From NCBI GenBank assembly GCA_019634385.1, contig JAHQVK010000050.1, positions 84,072 through 148,071 of the forward strand: 64,000 nucleotides of DNA, given 5' to 3'. This document shows, in pieces, positions 1 through 10,625 of this stretch; position 1 is the first letter of the stretch; every line of letters begins with the position of its first letter. Origin of the DNA: Myxococcales bacterium (GTDB lineage: Bacteria; Myxococcota; Kuafuiibacteriia; Kuafuiibacteriales; Kuafuiibacteriaceae). Under the pieces are notes generated by a model, which saw only the letters and a list, made by a program, of their open reading frames with translations, was not told where the DNA came from and made no database searches. The translations under genes and the position numbers were made by a program.

Positions 1-15
1 CAAACTGGGTTCTCC

Positions 16-3000
16 ATGACTGAGGAACGCCCCGCAGTAGTAAGTACGGACCCCATCTCAGTGACCAACCCAGCGCCACGGTTGGAACACAGCGGACATG
101 TCGTTCCCGAAGACACCGAAGAGAAGCTCAGTGGACACACCACCACTCCTAACGCTGATGCAGGCTTCGACGGACAGCAGCCATCCACAAAAAAATCCCC
201 CGCAGCCACGGAACGGGCCAAAGAGGCGGAGAAAAAGCGTCTAATGAAACAACGCGCTGCATCTTTGCGCAAAAAGGCCGTTGCCAAGAAAAAGATGTGG
301 GCGCAAAAAGCGACAGCGGCAAAAAAGCGAGCCGCAGAATTGAGGAAAACAGCAGCGGCAAAAGCTCGGGAAGCCGCCGCAAAGGAAGCTGAAGTCGCAC
401 GGCAAGCTCGAGCCCTCGAAAAAGAGCAAGCCAAAGAGCGTAAAGTCGCCGAGAAATTACGCCTGAAACAGCAGAAGGCCCAGACGGTGACGACAAAGCC
501 GAAGAAGCCTTTAGACAAAGTTGACTTATCTCCGACTCAGGCCACGCCCGAGGACATCTCCGACCAGCAGCCCTACGCTGTATCGCCGGCTTCACCCTCT
601 GAGACCAATCTATCCATAGACAATCTATCCATCGAGAAAGGCACGCCTCTCGATGCGTCAGTGGCCGCTACGTCCTCTAGTTTGTCCGTAGAAACAATCC
701 CGTCTGGTATCCCAGTCCAGAATCAAACCGTACCTGACGCCACGGAAGCCCCTACTGTAGACGCAACCTTACTTAGCCCTACTGAAAAGATCCCTGATCT
801 ACCGGTTGTACCCCCTTTGCCATCCGCACCGGTGGTTGATACGCATGTCAGTCGTGAACCGGTCCCATCCCCATCAACGGCGGATATTATCCCTCCGCTG
901 CCGGTATACACCCCCAAGGCCCCCCCGACCACAAGCACTGATGAGTCATCATCCTGGGCCTCTCCTTTACCACCATCGGCACCAGTGCCTGAACTGCCAC
1001 GAGCACCCGCACCTACCGAGACCAGCCAAGTCTCCCTGCGGAACACTGAGTCAGAGATAGCAGCCTTTACAGCTCAAGCAAAAGACGCCGAGTCACCGGT
1101 GACCCATACTGCCTCGTTCAGTGCCACTGAAGCCGCTGAAACGTTCTCTTTACCGCAGAACTTTCCAGCGAACCCGCCGGCGAGAAAAGAGGAGCTCACA
1201 GTTCAAGCTCCCCCAACCTCTTCCGACACATTCGATAACCCCGGCGATATTCAGGTTACTTCCGAGCCTGGTGATGAGGAGCTGAGAAAAGCCCTCCTCG
1301 CTGAAACCGCCAAGAAAAAGCAAGTTATGCTTACAGAAAAGCAGCTCGCCCGGAAGGACCAGGCCGCACGAGCTGCAAAACTTGCTGCCGCAAAAAAACG
1401 AGCGAAACCAGAAGATGAAAACTCATCCGAGAATGCGATGGCCAATCTGTTGGAGCGCGGTCGTAGCCAGGGTGTTCTAACCCTAGACGACGTCAATCGC
1501 TCCTTACCGTCCGACATGGTCTCTGCTGAGCAGCTAGACGCGGTGATGGACATCTTCACTAAAGAGAATATCGATATCGTCGATTCTGATGGCCTCGACG
1601 ATACGGATGATGAGTCAGCAGTAGCCGCCGCGAAAGCAGCCAAATCCAGCCTTGGGAAAGAAGACTCCAATCGAACGGAAACCCGAGAAGATCTCGACGC
1701 TGCCTACAAAACTAATGACCCCGTGCGGATGTATCTCCGCAAGATGGGTAGCGTAGCTCTATTATCTCGTGAGGATGAGGTCGCAATCGCCAAACGCATC
1801 GAAGCGGGCGAGAAAGAAGTCCTTGATGTTGTTCTTAAATCATCACTTGCCGTCAAGGAAATCCTCACCCTTGGAAAGCGACTCGAGGAAGGTAAAGTCC
1901 GCATCCGAGATGTCGTCAAAGAGGTAGATGAAGAGCATGAAGTCTTCGACGAAGTCGCCGTAACCGAAAAAGTTCGCTCGATCATGGCCAAGATCCAAAT
2001 CCTGGATGAATCCAACGATCGTATCCGTGAAGAACTTTTCGCTGGTCGTAAGAAACTCGCGAAGCCCCGAAAAGATCAACTCAACAAGGAGTTGGAACGT
2101 AACCGCGAAGAGATGGCGACTCTCCTGGAGGAAATGCAGCCCAACAAGCGGCAAATCCAAAAGATCGTAGCAAAACTAAAAGGTCTCATTAAGAAGGTCC
2201 ATCAGACCGAACAAGAAGCCCTCGCCTGGCAAAGCCGTCTCCGAGTACCCATGGTGGAGATTCGCAAGATGCTCCGTGAGGTTCGTGAAGACTCTTCTAA
2301 AGAAAAAGATGTCCAACGAAAACTCCGGCTACAACCGGAAGAGTTCCATGAAATGGAACGTACCGTCCGTGGGGCCATCCGCAAAATTAAGCGTATCGAA
2401 CAAGAGGCCGGCCTTCCACTAGAAGAACTCAAAGTCACGTACAAGCAGATTCAAGTTGGTGAGCGGAAGGCGAAAAAAGCTAAGGGAGAAATGGTCGAGG
2501 CCAATCTTCGCCTAGTCGTATCCATCGCGAAGAAGTACACCAACCGCGGCCTACAATTCTTGGATCTCATTCAGGAAGGCAACATTGGTCTCATGAAAGC
2601 TGTGGATAAGTTTGAGTGGCGGAGAGGATATAAATTCTCTACCTATGCCACTTGGTGGATCCGCCAAGCTATCACCCGAGCTATCGCAGACCAAGCCCGA
2701 ACTATCCGAATTCCAGTGCACATGATCGAAACCATCAACAAATTGATCCGCACGTCTAGATACTTGGTTCAGGAACTTGGTCGGGAACCAACACCAGAGG
2801 AGATAGCCGAGAAAATGGAGCTACCCCTCGATAAAGTGCGCAAGGTCTTGAAGATCGCCAAAGAGCCCATCTCGTTGGAAACCCCCATTGGAGAAGAAGA
2901 AGACTCTCACCTTGGTGATTTCATTGAGGACAAGTCCGCAGTCAGTCCGAGTGAGGCCGTTATTTCGATGAACCTCGCCGAGCAAACGCGACGCGTTCTT

Positions 3001-3198
3001 GCTACCCTAACACCTCGTGAAGAAAAGGTTCTGAGGATGCGTTTTGGCATCGGCGAGAAGTCTGACCATACCCTGGAAGAGGTAGGACAGGACTTTGAAG
3101 TAACCCGTGAGCGTATTCGTCAAATCGAAGCCAAAGCGTTGCGTAAATTGCGACACCCCTCTCGGGCTAAGCGTCTCAAGGCCTTCGTTGAAGGCTGA
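16..3198 (+). CDS. rpoD: RNA polymerase primary sigma factor (sigma-70/RpoD) with about 480 aa Lys/Ala- and Pro-rich N-terminal extension
   Basis: Sigma-70 regions 2-4 motifs: [75 protein letters not shown]-terminal [30 protein letters not shown]. The true start could lie upstream of the window. Confidence 0.95.
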   Translation: MTEERPAVVSTDPISVTNPAPRLEHSGHVVPEDTEEKLSGHTTTPNADAGFDGQQPSTKKSPAATERAKEAEKKRLMKQRAASLRKKAVAKKKMWAQKATAAKKRAAELRKTAAAKAREAAAKEAEVARQARALEKEQAKERKVAEKLRLKQQKAQTVTTKPKKPLDKVDLSPTQATPEDISDQQPYAVSPASPSETNLSIDNLSIEKGTPLDASVAATSSSLSVETIPSGIPVQNQTVPDATEAPTVDATLLSPTEKIPDLPVVPPLPSAPVVDTHVSREPVPSPSTADIIPPLPVYTPKAPPTTSTDESSSWASPLPPSAPVPELPRAPAPTETSQVSLRNTESEIAAFTAQAKDAESPVTHTASFSATEAAETFSLPQNFPANPPARKEELTVQAPPTSSDTFDNPGDIQVTSEPGDEELRKALLAETAKKKQVMLTEKQLARKDQAARAAKLAAAKKRAKPEDENSSENAMANLLERGRSQGVLTLDDVNRSLPSDMVSAEQLDAVMDIFTKENIDIVDSDGLDDTDDESAVAAAKAAKSSLGKEDSNRTETREDLDAAYKTNDPVRMYLRKMGSVALLSREDEVAIAKRIEAGEKEVLDVVLKSSLAVKEILTLGKRLEEGKVRIRDVVKEVDEEHEVFDEVAVTEKVRSIMAKIQILDESNDRIREELFAGRKKLAKPRKDQLNKELERNREEMATLLEEMQPNKRQIQKIVAKLKGLIKKVHQTEQEALAWQSRLRVPMVEIRKMLREVREDSSKEKDVQRKLRLQPEEFHEMERTVRGAIRKIKRIEQEAGLPLEELKVTYKQIQVGERKAKKAKGEMVEANLRLVVSIAKKYTNRGLQFLDLIQEGNIGLMKAVDKFEWRRGYKFSTYATWWIRQAITRAIADQARTIRIPVHMIETINKLIRTSRYLVQELGREPTPEEIAEKMELPLDKVRKVLKIAKEPISLETPIGEEEDSHLGDFIEDKSAVSPSEAVISMNLAEQTRRVLATLTPREEKVLRMRFGIGEKSDHTLEEVGQDFEVTRERIRQIEAKALRKLRHPSRAKRLKAFVEG

Positions 3199-3327
3199 AT
3201 AGTGTTCCATGAGTCGTCCAGCACCGCGGGGAAGCTCCCGCGGCGCTGACAAACCCCGCAAGCCAGTTGATTGGCCAAACAGCCAATTGTACAAGGTGTT
3301 TTCTTCTCCAAATCCGCTAAATAATCA

Positions 3328-4500
3328 TTAGATATCCGCTGGTATTTTTCGGTGGGAGAGAAACCGCGCAAGCCGAGACATTCCTTCGGCGGCCGAGCTT
3401 GGCCCAGCCGCATATGACAACCGCCAAAACCAGTCCCCGGTATCTATTCCAAACGCTACCCCCGGAACCACTGCCACATCCTCCTCCGCCAACAGATCAA
3501 GAGCAAGACTGAGGGTGGTAATACCCCTCTTCTTACTCAGCCACGGACGAACATCCACCGTGGCATAGAAAGCACCATCTCCAACCCGCAGTGTGGCCTG
3601 CGGTGGAAGGTCCGATGCTCGATCCATTAGTGCTTGTCGAGCTTCGGCATAAAATGGCTTGTGCGCAGTCAGACGCTCTGGTTCTGCTAGGATCTCCAGA
3701 GCCATTAATTGAGACAGGCGCGGCGCACAAGTCACCATCAGCTGGTTTGCCAGAACTAATTTTGGCATGACCGCCTGCGGACCACACACGTATCCCAACC
3801 GAAATCCAGTCAGCGCGCAACTTTTGGACAATCCAGACACTATAAAGATGGCTGAACTTAGCTCTGACGGCAATTGAGCCCGCTCGCCACTATAGACCAG
3901 GTCGCGGTAAATTTCATCGCTCAAAAAACTCCAGCCTCGCGCTTCGGCCAGTATCAGAGCTCGTTCAGTTGAGGCCGTTGTAGGAACCGCCCCAAAAGGA
4001 TTGGAGGGAGCATTCCAAATAAGCATCCGAGTCTTGGCTGTTCCCAAAGCCTCAAGAGCATCCACATTCGGCCCAAACCCTTCAGTCTCAACTAGCGGAT
4101 ATGGAACCGCGACCCCTCCCAGAAACTGAACAATCCCTCGATAGGCCGGATACCCTGGCTCCGGAATCAGAACTTCATCACCAGGTTCGATCACACAACT
4201 GAGAGTCAGGTAGACCGCCTGTTCACTCCCCACCGTCACGACTACTGATTGCGGACTTTGCAGCTCATGATGGCGTGCGATCGCTTCCCGAAGTCCAAGG
4301 AGGCCAGCATTCTCGGTGTAGCCCGGTGGACCCTCCCAATAGCGCTGAAGCGCTCGCTCCAAGACCTCAGGATCGGGCGTATGGCTGGGCTGCCCCAACG
4401 TAAGGTCTAGAGTGTCCGGACCTCGTCGCTGGCTCATCTGCCGGATGATCGACGGCTTGAGATCTGCTGCTCTCGAATGGATAAACTCCATAGACACCAA
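3328..4500 (-). CDS. PLP-dependent class I/II aminotransferase
   Basis: Fold-type I aminotransferase pattern: LDLTLGQPSHTPDPEVLERAL, PGYTENAGLLGLREAIARHH, IEPGDEVLIPEPGYPAYRG, IVSGLSKSCALTGFRLGY. Lies just downstream of dapD on the same strand. Confidence 0.88.
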   Translation of the reverse strand: MVSMEFIHSRAADLKPSIIRQMSQRRGPDTLDLTLGQPSHTPDPEVLERALQRYWEGPPGYTENAGLLGLREAIARHHELQSPQSVVVTVGSEQAVYLTLSCVIEPGDEVLIPEPGYPAYRGIVQFLGGVAVPYPLVETEGFGPNVDALEALGTAKTRMLIWNAPSNPFGAVPTTASTERALILAEARGWSFLSDEIYRDLVYSGERAQLPSELSSAIFIVSGLSKSCALTGFRLGYVCGPQAVMPKLVLANQLMVTCAPRLSQLMALEILAEPERLTAHKPFYAEARQALMDRASDLPPQATLRVGDGAFYATVDVRPWLSKKRGITTLSLALDLLAEEDVAVVPGVAFGIDTGDWFWRLSYAAGPSSAAEGMSRLARFLSHRKIPADI

Positions 4501-4591
4501 GGTCTACTGAGACCGCATTGGCGTCGAGAGGCTTGCACCACAAAACTAGCTGGCTGGTGAAACTGATGTCAGGATGCACTAGGATGAACGG

Positions 4592-5443
4592 TTAGCGCAG
4601 CGCTTCTTCCAAGGCTGTACTCGCATCAGTTTTGTTATCTCGATACTTCACAATCAGAGGCGTTGCGATTTGGAGGCCATTAGCTTCACCAAACGGCTGC
4701 TTTACGGGTCGAGAACCCGGCACCACAACCGCGCACGGTGGAATCTCGAGGGGCACTTCAGAGGTCCCTGCCAGTACTCGCTCATTTACAACATCATACA
4801 CCTTTGTAGAGCCATTCAGGAGTACACCTGTCCCCAACACCGCCCGCTCCCGCACGATGACCCCTTCATACACACCACAATTACCGCCCACCATTACATC
4901 ATCTTCGATGATAACCGGTAGACTACCGATTGGTTCAAGAACCCCACCAACCTGTACTCCCGCTGATAGATGCACGCGTTCACCCACCTGGGCGCATGAG
5001 CCTACTAATACATGACTATCAACCAAGGTGCCTTTACCTACATAGGCACCAAGGTTGATGTACGAGGGCGGCATAACAATGACCCCTTCATCAACAAAGG
5101 CTCCATCACGAATGGCTGAGCCGCCTGGTACCAAACGCACCTTATTGGTGAGATGTAAGGCACGCCGTGTCGGCAAGGTATGTTTGTCGAAAAAGTTGGT
5201 CCCGGCATACCCCTCCGTTTCCATGAGTTGTCCCAGCCTGAAACCCGCTAATATTGATCTTTTAAACCATTCATTAACCCGCCACTGCCCCTTCGCGTCT
5301 CGCTCTGCGCAGCGAATCAAACCAAGATTAATGAACTCGCGAAACTCTGCAAATAGAACACGATCTTCAGGTTGAAGATCGCTGGTCCCTTTAGCGCCAA
5401 GTTGCTCTAAGTCATATATGAGATTCTGAACCGGTCGCGACAT
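4592..5443 (-). CDS. dapD: 2,3,4,5-tetrahydropyridine-2,6-dicarboxylate N-succinyltransferase
   Basis: Left-handed beta-helix hexapeptide pattern with DapD-like sequence: WRVNEWFKRSILAGFRLG, PPSYINLGAYVGKGTLVDSHVLVGSCAQVGERVHLSAGVQVGGVLEP. Confidence 0.92.
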   Translation of the reverse strand: MSRPVQNLIYDLEQLGAKGTSDLQPEDRVLFAEFREFINLGLIRCAERDAKGQWRVNEWFKRSILAGFRLGQLMETEGYAGTNFFDKHTLPTRRALHLTNKVRLVPGGSAIRDGAFVDEGVIVMPPSYINLGAYVGKGTLVDSHVLVGSCAQVGERVHLSAGVQVGGVLEPIGSLPVIIEDDVMVGGNCGVYEGVIVRERAVLGTGVLLNGSTKVYDVVNERVLAGTSEVPLEIPPCAVVVPGSRPVKQPFGEANGLQIATPLIVKYRDNKTDASTALEEALR

Positions 5444-5474
5444 GCGAATCGGATAAGATTAACGGGACAATGCG

Positions 5475-8400
5475 TCAACCGGACACTGCTCTCAGCGGCC
5501 TTTGCTTAACTTTCGGACGCCAGACGACGAATGTATCCAATTTCTGTGGATCTAGCCATTTGCGGGTCGCGTCGCTATCCGTTGCTTCCACATAGCTACT
5601 CAGAACCTCCAGCAACCGAGTTCGATCTTCGGGACCTAGGTCATGCATTTCCAACGACTCCCGGTTGACATACAGGGCCTGGGACCTCCCTAAGAAGAGC
5701 TGTCCACCGGTCATCCCTGCGCCAACGTTACTAGAAACGGCTCCCAGAATCACTACTGTGCCACCGGTCATGTACTCACACGCATGAAGACCAGTGCCTT
5801 CGACCACCGCCAATGCCCCACTGTTTCGTACCGCGAAACGATCGCCGGCCATCCCCTGGACAAACAATGTACCGCCGGTAGCCCCGTACAGTGCGGCATT
5901 GCCGATAATCGCATTCTCTCCCGGTGCGAAACTAACACTAGGATGCGGACGAACAATAATTCTCCCGCCAGACAAGGACTTGGCAACAGAATCATTCGCT
6001 TCCCCGATCAGGGTGGCATCAATGCCTTCGCCAACAAAGGCTCCAAAGCCTTGTCCTGCGCTCCCTACAAATCGAAGGCGAATCAAACCAAAGCTCAGAC
6101 CAGCCCCCCTGTTCTCACCTTCAGGCACTAGACGAGCCACACTCGCGGACTCACTCCGAAACGCCTCCATGTGTGCGTCATGTTGGCGACTGGCTATCTC
6201 ACCCGCTAGAGTACTCAGTACTGCTCGCTCGTGACTTCGAATCGGATACTCTAGCTCAACCGGCATTCCGCTATCTAACGCAGATAAGCTGTCGTCGACG
6301 ATACGACGGTTGAGCGAAGAGATATCCTCCTGAAGTAGGTTGCCTCTGAACCCTCTCGGGTGCGGTCGGCTGGACCGAAGCAAACCTAAATCCAAGCCCC
6401 GACTCTCCACCTTGTCACGATATTTTTCAGCAACTTCGAGGAATTCAGCTCGACCCACCACCTCATCTAGGTGAGTAGCCCCCACTCGCATCAACTGCCG
6501 CCGAACGTCCTCAGCCAGATAGTGAAGAAAAGTCTCCACCATTTCCGGGGTACCCCTATATTTCTTCTTAAACCGTGGATCATGAGTCGCTATGCCGCGC
6601 GGACAAGTATTTTTCTGGCAGATCCGAGCCATAATACAGCCCTCAGCAATCAGTAGGATTTTGCCAAAACCAAACTGTTCAGCACCCAACATTGCCGCCA
6701 CCACAATATCAAAGCCAGTCTGAAGCCCCCCATCCACTCGCAAAATAGCATTCTCTCGAAGCTCCTGTTCGATGAGAGTCTGATGCACTTCCGCCAGGCC
6801 CAGCTCCCAGGGCAGACCAGCGTGCTTCATAGAAGACAATGATGCCGCGCCCGTGCCTCCATCTCCTCCGGAGATCTGCACAATGTCCGCCCCAGCTTTC
6901 ACCACTCCAGCGGCTATCGTCCCAATGTTAGCCCCAGCCACGAGTTTGACCGATACCGGCGTGTTGGGCTTCAGTTGCTTCAACTCGTAGATGAGTTCGC
7001 GAAGATCTTCGATAGAATAAATATCGTGAAGAGGCGGAGGAGATATCAGCGTAGTGCCCGGTAGACAGTTACGCGCCTTTGCAATGGACTCATCCACCTT
7101 CATGGACATCAGCTGCCCACCTTCGCCAGGTTTAGCACCCTGAGCAATTTTGATTTCGAGTTCCTGGCCTGAAATTAGGAAACGAGCCGAAACTCCAAAC
7201 CGACCGGAGGCTACCTGACGAGAAGTCGCATGAATCCCATGACTCCAATAGAAAGGATTCTCACCTCCCTCACCGGAACCACTCCGTCCCCCTACTCTTC
7301 GCATCGCAATGAATAGATCGCGTTGAGATTCAGCACTAATGGCTCCAAAAGACATCGCACCAGATCCAAACCGACGAAGAATCTCAGCCCTAGGTTGAAC
7401 ATCCTCAAGACTAGGATGCTTAGGGGACTCTTTCAGTTCGAACAGGTGGCGCAGACTCACCGGTTTGGAAGAATCCGCTTCTCGGATGTATTGTTCGTAA
7501 GCCGTCCAACGAGGAAACCCGTCATGCGGGAGATCGATGAAATCATGCACTCGTTTTGACAACCGGGCAGTCATCGCATGCTGCTCACCCTCCGTGCCCT
7601 TTCGGTGCTCCCTCAACTGAAAAGTATCTAAGAGATCCCGTTGACCGCTTTCATAGGCATCCACACGTTGAAGAATTTGTTCACCAATGCCTCCTAACGA
7701 CAAACCTGCGACCGGACTCGGTGTTCCATCAAAATACTTGGATATAACTTCCGAACCTAGACCAATAGCAGTAAACAATCTTGAGTCTTGATAACCCAAA
7801 ACGGTGCTAATCCCCATCTTACTCATCACCTTACGCAGCCCTTCTTCAAAGGCCTTACGGAGATTGTCGCGCCGAGTTTCGATATCTATATCTCTCAGAT
7901 GAATACTATTGTGGGTTTGCGCCAACTCAAACGCTCGATATGGGCATACAGCTGATGCACCAAAGCCCACCAGAGCGGCCATATGATGAGTTGTACGAGC
8001 ATCAGCAGTGTCAATGACGATCGAAGCTTCTAGCCGGAGACCCCATGCATCTAACACTGTGATCGCCGCGCGAAGCGCCAGTAAACTCGGGATCGGAGGC
8101 CGGCTTGGTTTCGCCAAACGATCGGTCAGTATGACGATCGAGCACCCCCCACGAATGGCCGCTAATACTTTCTCTGATAGATCCTCAAGGGCTTCTTCCA
8201 GTCCTCGAGCTCCGCGCACCTTAGCAAAAGTAGCACTAACCTCTACACTCTCGAAGTTACGATCACCTTCAGCATCTTTTTCCGCTGCCTGCCTCACCCA
8301 CGCCATCTCCTCCAAGGTAAGGATCGGCGATTGTAAGGCGATAGCCGGTAGGGGCGGAATAAGGGTTTTCGGTTCAAACACATTGGGCTTGCGACCAAGA

Positions 8401-9932
8401 GTTGTCCGTAAGTCCGTCATCGCCCGCTCTCGAAGATGATCCACGGGCGGATTCGTAACTTGTGCAAAGGTTTGGTAGAAATAGTCGAAAAAACTTCTTG
8501 GTTGATCCGACAGTATCGCCGGGCGCGCAGTATCACCCATCGAACCAATGGGCTCTTTACCGGTAACCATCATCGGTACCAGCACTTCACTCATTTCTTC
8601 TTTGGTGTACCCAAAGAGTGCTTGTTCATCGGCATGATGCCGCTGATCCGCCACCGACAGCGATCCAACCGGATGTAAGCGAGGGTCAAAATGGGCCCCC
8701 GCATTTTCTAGCGACTCGGATGGATCATTAAACCGAACCTCGCCCGTCTCCAGGACAACATGCGCACCCGAGCCTCCTCGGAGGGCACCCTTGCTCAAAA
8801 TCTGGGCTTCATCGAGACCAAAAACACCCGCTTCCGAGGCTAGATAGAACGCGTCTTTCGTCAACGCCCATCTTCCGGGACGAAAGCCATTCCGATCCAA
8901 TCGAGCTCCAACCACTTCGCCGTCGGAGAAAGCAACAAAGGCCGGACCATCCCATGGCTCAACAGCTCGACTCCAAAATTCATAGAATCCGCTCTCCTTC
9001 CGGCCGGCTGGAGGCATCATAATGGCCAAGGCTTCCGACAAGTGAGGGATAGAGCTACGAAAGCGGAGCGCTTCCACCATCTCATTGAGACTGCCTGAGT
9101 CAGAGATTCCCACGTGAGTCATCAGTTCCCCTGGAGGTAAGCCCAGAGCCTGCTCACGAGAGTGGGAGTTCGCACGATTACACGCGATGGTGTTGATCTC
9201 GCCGTTGTGAGCCACCAAGCGAAACGGCTGGGCTTTATCCCAGTTGGTGGCTGTATTCGTCGAGAATCGCCGATGAAATAACGAAAAACGGGTTTTGAAT
9301 CGACTGTCTTTGAGGTCTGGATAAAAATCTTCCAGCCGCTCAGAGGTCACCAAAGCCTTATAGACAATGGTGCGGGTCGACATAGACGACGTCACCACGC
9401 CATTGCTCAACCCCATACGGCGCAATAGCGTTAAATAAGTTTGATGGGCATAGTACAACCGAGTTTGAAACGAACGCTCCGTGCGGCAAAATGGTGGCCG
9501 TTTGATCACCACCTGCCCGATCGATGGTAACGTTGCACGGGCCATTCGGCCTAGCACCGAAGTGTCAACCGGGACTTCGCGAAACTCCAACACTGGCATC
9601 CCAGAATCGCTGAGAACCCGTTCAAAAGTTTCAAGTACCGCCTTCCGATGATCAGCGGGCAAACGCAATAACAGCGTAGCCACCGCCACCGAACCGGCTT
9701 CGTACCCCAACATCTCAAAAGGGATATCGGTCATGATACCGCTGCCATCACTGGTCAAGCGGTCAGCCTGATTGCCTCCCCGATGTTCTACTTTACAGAG
9801 ACCATTCAAGCCCTGCTTTAAGTATTCGTTTCGGGGCTCCAACATAGTTGTCGCAACAAATCCAACCCCACAGGCTGCCTTTTCAGAACCACGGAGGGTT
9901 CGAATCAACGAATACGCTCGTAAATCGCTCAT
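5475..9932 (-). CDS. gltB: Glutamate synthase large subunit
   Basis: 1485 aa; N-terminal class II amidotransferase start at ACGVGFVA; FMN/Fe-S core GGRSGSGEGGENPFYW, AKPGEGGQLMSMKV, QISGGDGGTGAA, CIMARICQKNTCPRGIATHDP; C-terminal GXGXG-type helix domain. Confidence 0.96.
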   Translation of the reverse strand: MSDLRAYSLIRTLRGSEKAACGVGFVATTMLEPRNEYLKQGLNGLCKVEHRGGNQADRLTSDGSGIMTDIPFEMLGYEAGSVAVATLLLRLPADHRKAVLETFERVLSDSGMPVLEFREVPVDTSVLGRMARATLPSIGQVVIKRPPFCRTERSFQTRLYYAHQTYLTLLRRMGLSNGVVTSSMSTRTIVYKALVTSERLEDFYPDLKDSRFKTRFSLFHRRFSTNTATNWDKAQPFRLVAHNGEINTIACNRANSHSREQALGLPPGELMTHVGISDSGSLNEMVEALRFRSSIPHLSEALAIMMPPAGRKESGFYEFWSRAVEPWDGPAFVAFSDGEVVGARLDRNGFRPGRWALTKDAFYLASEAGVFGLDEAQILSKGALRGGSGAHVVLETGEVRFNDPSESLENAGAHFDPRLHPVGSLSVADQRHHADEQALFGYTKEEMSEVLVPMMVTGKEPIGSMGDTARPAILSDQPRSFFDYFYQTFAQVTNPPVDHLRERAMTDLRTTLGRKPNVFEPKTLIPPLPAIALQSPILTLEEMAWVRQAAEKDAEGDRNFESVEVSATFAKVRGARGLEEALEDLSEKVLAAIRGGCSIVILTDRLAKPSRPPIPSLLALRAAITVLDAWGLRLEASIVIDTADARTTHHMAALVGFGASAVCPYRAFELAQTHNSIHLRDIDIETRRDNLRKAFEEGLRKVMSKMGISTVLGYQDSRLFTAIGLGSEVISKYFDGTPSPVAGLSLGGIGEQILQRVDAYESGQRDLLDTFQLREHRKGTEGEQHAMTARLSKRVHDFIDLPHDGFPRWTAYEQYIREADSSKPVSLRHLFELKESPKHPSLEDVQPRAEILRRFGSGAMSFGAISAESQRDLFIAMRRVGGRSGSGEGGENPFYWSHGIHATSRQVASGRFGVSARFLISGQELEIKIAQGAKPGEGGQLMSMKVDESIAKARNCLPGTTLISPPPLHDIYSIEDLRELIYELKQLKPNTPVSVKLVAGANIGTIAAGVVKAGADIVQISGGDGGTGAASLSSMKHAGLPWELGLAEVHQTLIEQELRENAILRVDGGLQTGFDIVVAAMLGAEQFGFGKILLIAEGCIMARICQKNTCPRGIATHDPRFKKKYRGTPEMVETFLHYLAEDVRRQLMRVGATHLDEVVGRAEFLEVAEKYRDKVESRGLDLGLLRSSRPHPRGFRGNLLQEDISSLNRRIVDDSLSALDSGMPVELEYPIRSHERAVLSTLAGEIASRQHDAHMEAFRSESASVARLVPEGENRGAGLSFGLIRLRFVGSAGQGFGAFVGEGIDATLIGEANDSVAKSLSGGRIIVRPHPSVSFAPGENAIIGNAALYGATGGTLFVQGMAGDRFAVRNSGALAVVEGTGLHACEYMTGGTVVILGAVSSNVGAGMTGGQLFLGRSQALYVNRESLEMHDLGPEDRTRLLEVLSSYVEATDSDATRKWLDPQKLDTFVVWRPKVKQRPLRAVSG

Positions 9933-9989
9933 GACATCGACTTCTTGGTATCGAGGGCTATCGCCCTCGAACGGTTAGTGGGATGGAAT

Positions 9990-10559
9990 TCAGCGAACAA
10001 TCTCGATACGCTGAATGACACACTCCTCAATTGGTTGGTCTCCAGCGCCGGTTCGAGTCTGTTCGATTTTCTTCACAACCTCCATCCCTGAAATGACTTG
10101 GCCAAACACCGTATGACGATCGTCCAAATGAGGCGTAGGCACGGTGGTGATAAAAAACTGGCTCCCGTTGGTCTTAGGACCCCGGTTAGCCATCGAAAGT
10201 ATCCCTGGCTTATCATGCTTGAGAGCACTGTTGAACTCATCCTCAAATTCATAGCCAGGCCCACCTCGGCCCGTTCCAGTCGGGTCCCCTCCTTGCAACA
10301 TAAACCCGCTAATTACACGGTGAAAAATGACGTTGCTATAAAGGGGGCCTTCCCCTGGTGAACCATCGCTACGCTTCCACGGGATGGTGCCTTCCGACAA
10401 GCCCACAAAGTTCCCGACAGTCTTAGGTGTATGCTGGCTAAATAGCTCTACCTCAATCACGCCGTGATTGGTGTGAATCTTCGCGCCCGCTACATCAGAC
10501 ACATCAGGGAAAGTCGGTGTTACCGCCATGCCGCCATGCGTAGCGCGCATCGCTCGCAA
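9990..10559 (-). CDS. Peptidyl-prolyl cis-trans isomerase (cyclophilin type)
   Basis: Cyclophilin motifs: NFVGLSEG, FHRVISGFMLQGGDPTGTGRGGPGYEFEDEF, GILSMANRGPKTNGSQFFITTVPTPHLDDRHTVFGQV. Confidence 0.95.
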   Translation of the reverse strand: MRAMRATHGGMAVTPTFPDVSDVAGAKIHTNHGVIEVELFSQHTPKTVGNFVGLSEGTIPWKRSDGSPGEGPLYSNVIFHRVISGFMLQGGDPTGTGRGGPGYEFEDEFNSALKHDKPGILSMANRGPKTNGSQFFITTVPTPHLDDRHTVFGQVISGMEVVKKIEQTRTGAGDQPIEECVIQRIEIVR

Positions 10560-10625
10560 AATCTAGGGCACTTCGCTCCCCCTTCCACTCTTGCCGGAGG
10601 ATGCACAACCAGGTAGCCCAACTCG

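Noticed and set aside
149-1670. Long minus-strand ORFs inside rpoD (149-595, 723-1046, 1251-1670)
   Set aside because: Antisense shadow ORFs of a low-complexity coding region; the translations lack domain-like sequence.
5784-6234. Plus-strand ORFs opposite gltB and other long CDSs (e.g. 5794-6234, 8008-8439, 22186-22872, 24193-24588, 61105-62058)
   Set aside because: They overlap well-supported conserved genes antisense and have biased, unconserved-looking compositions.
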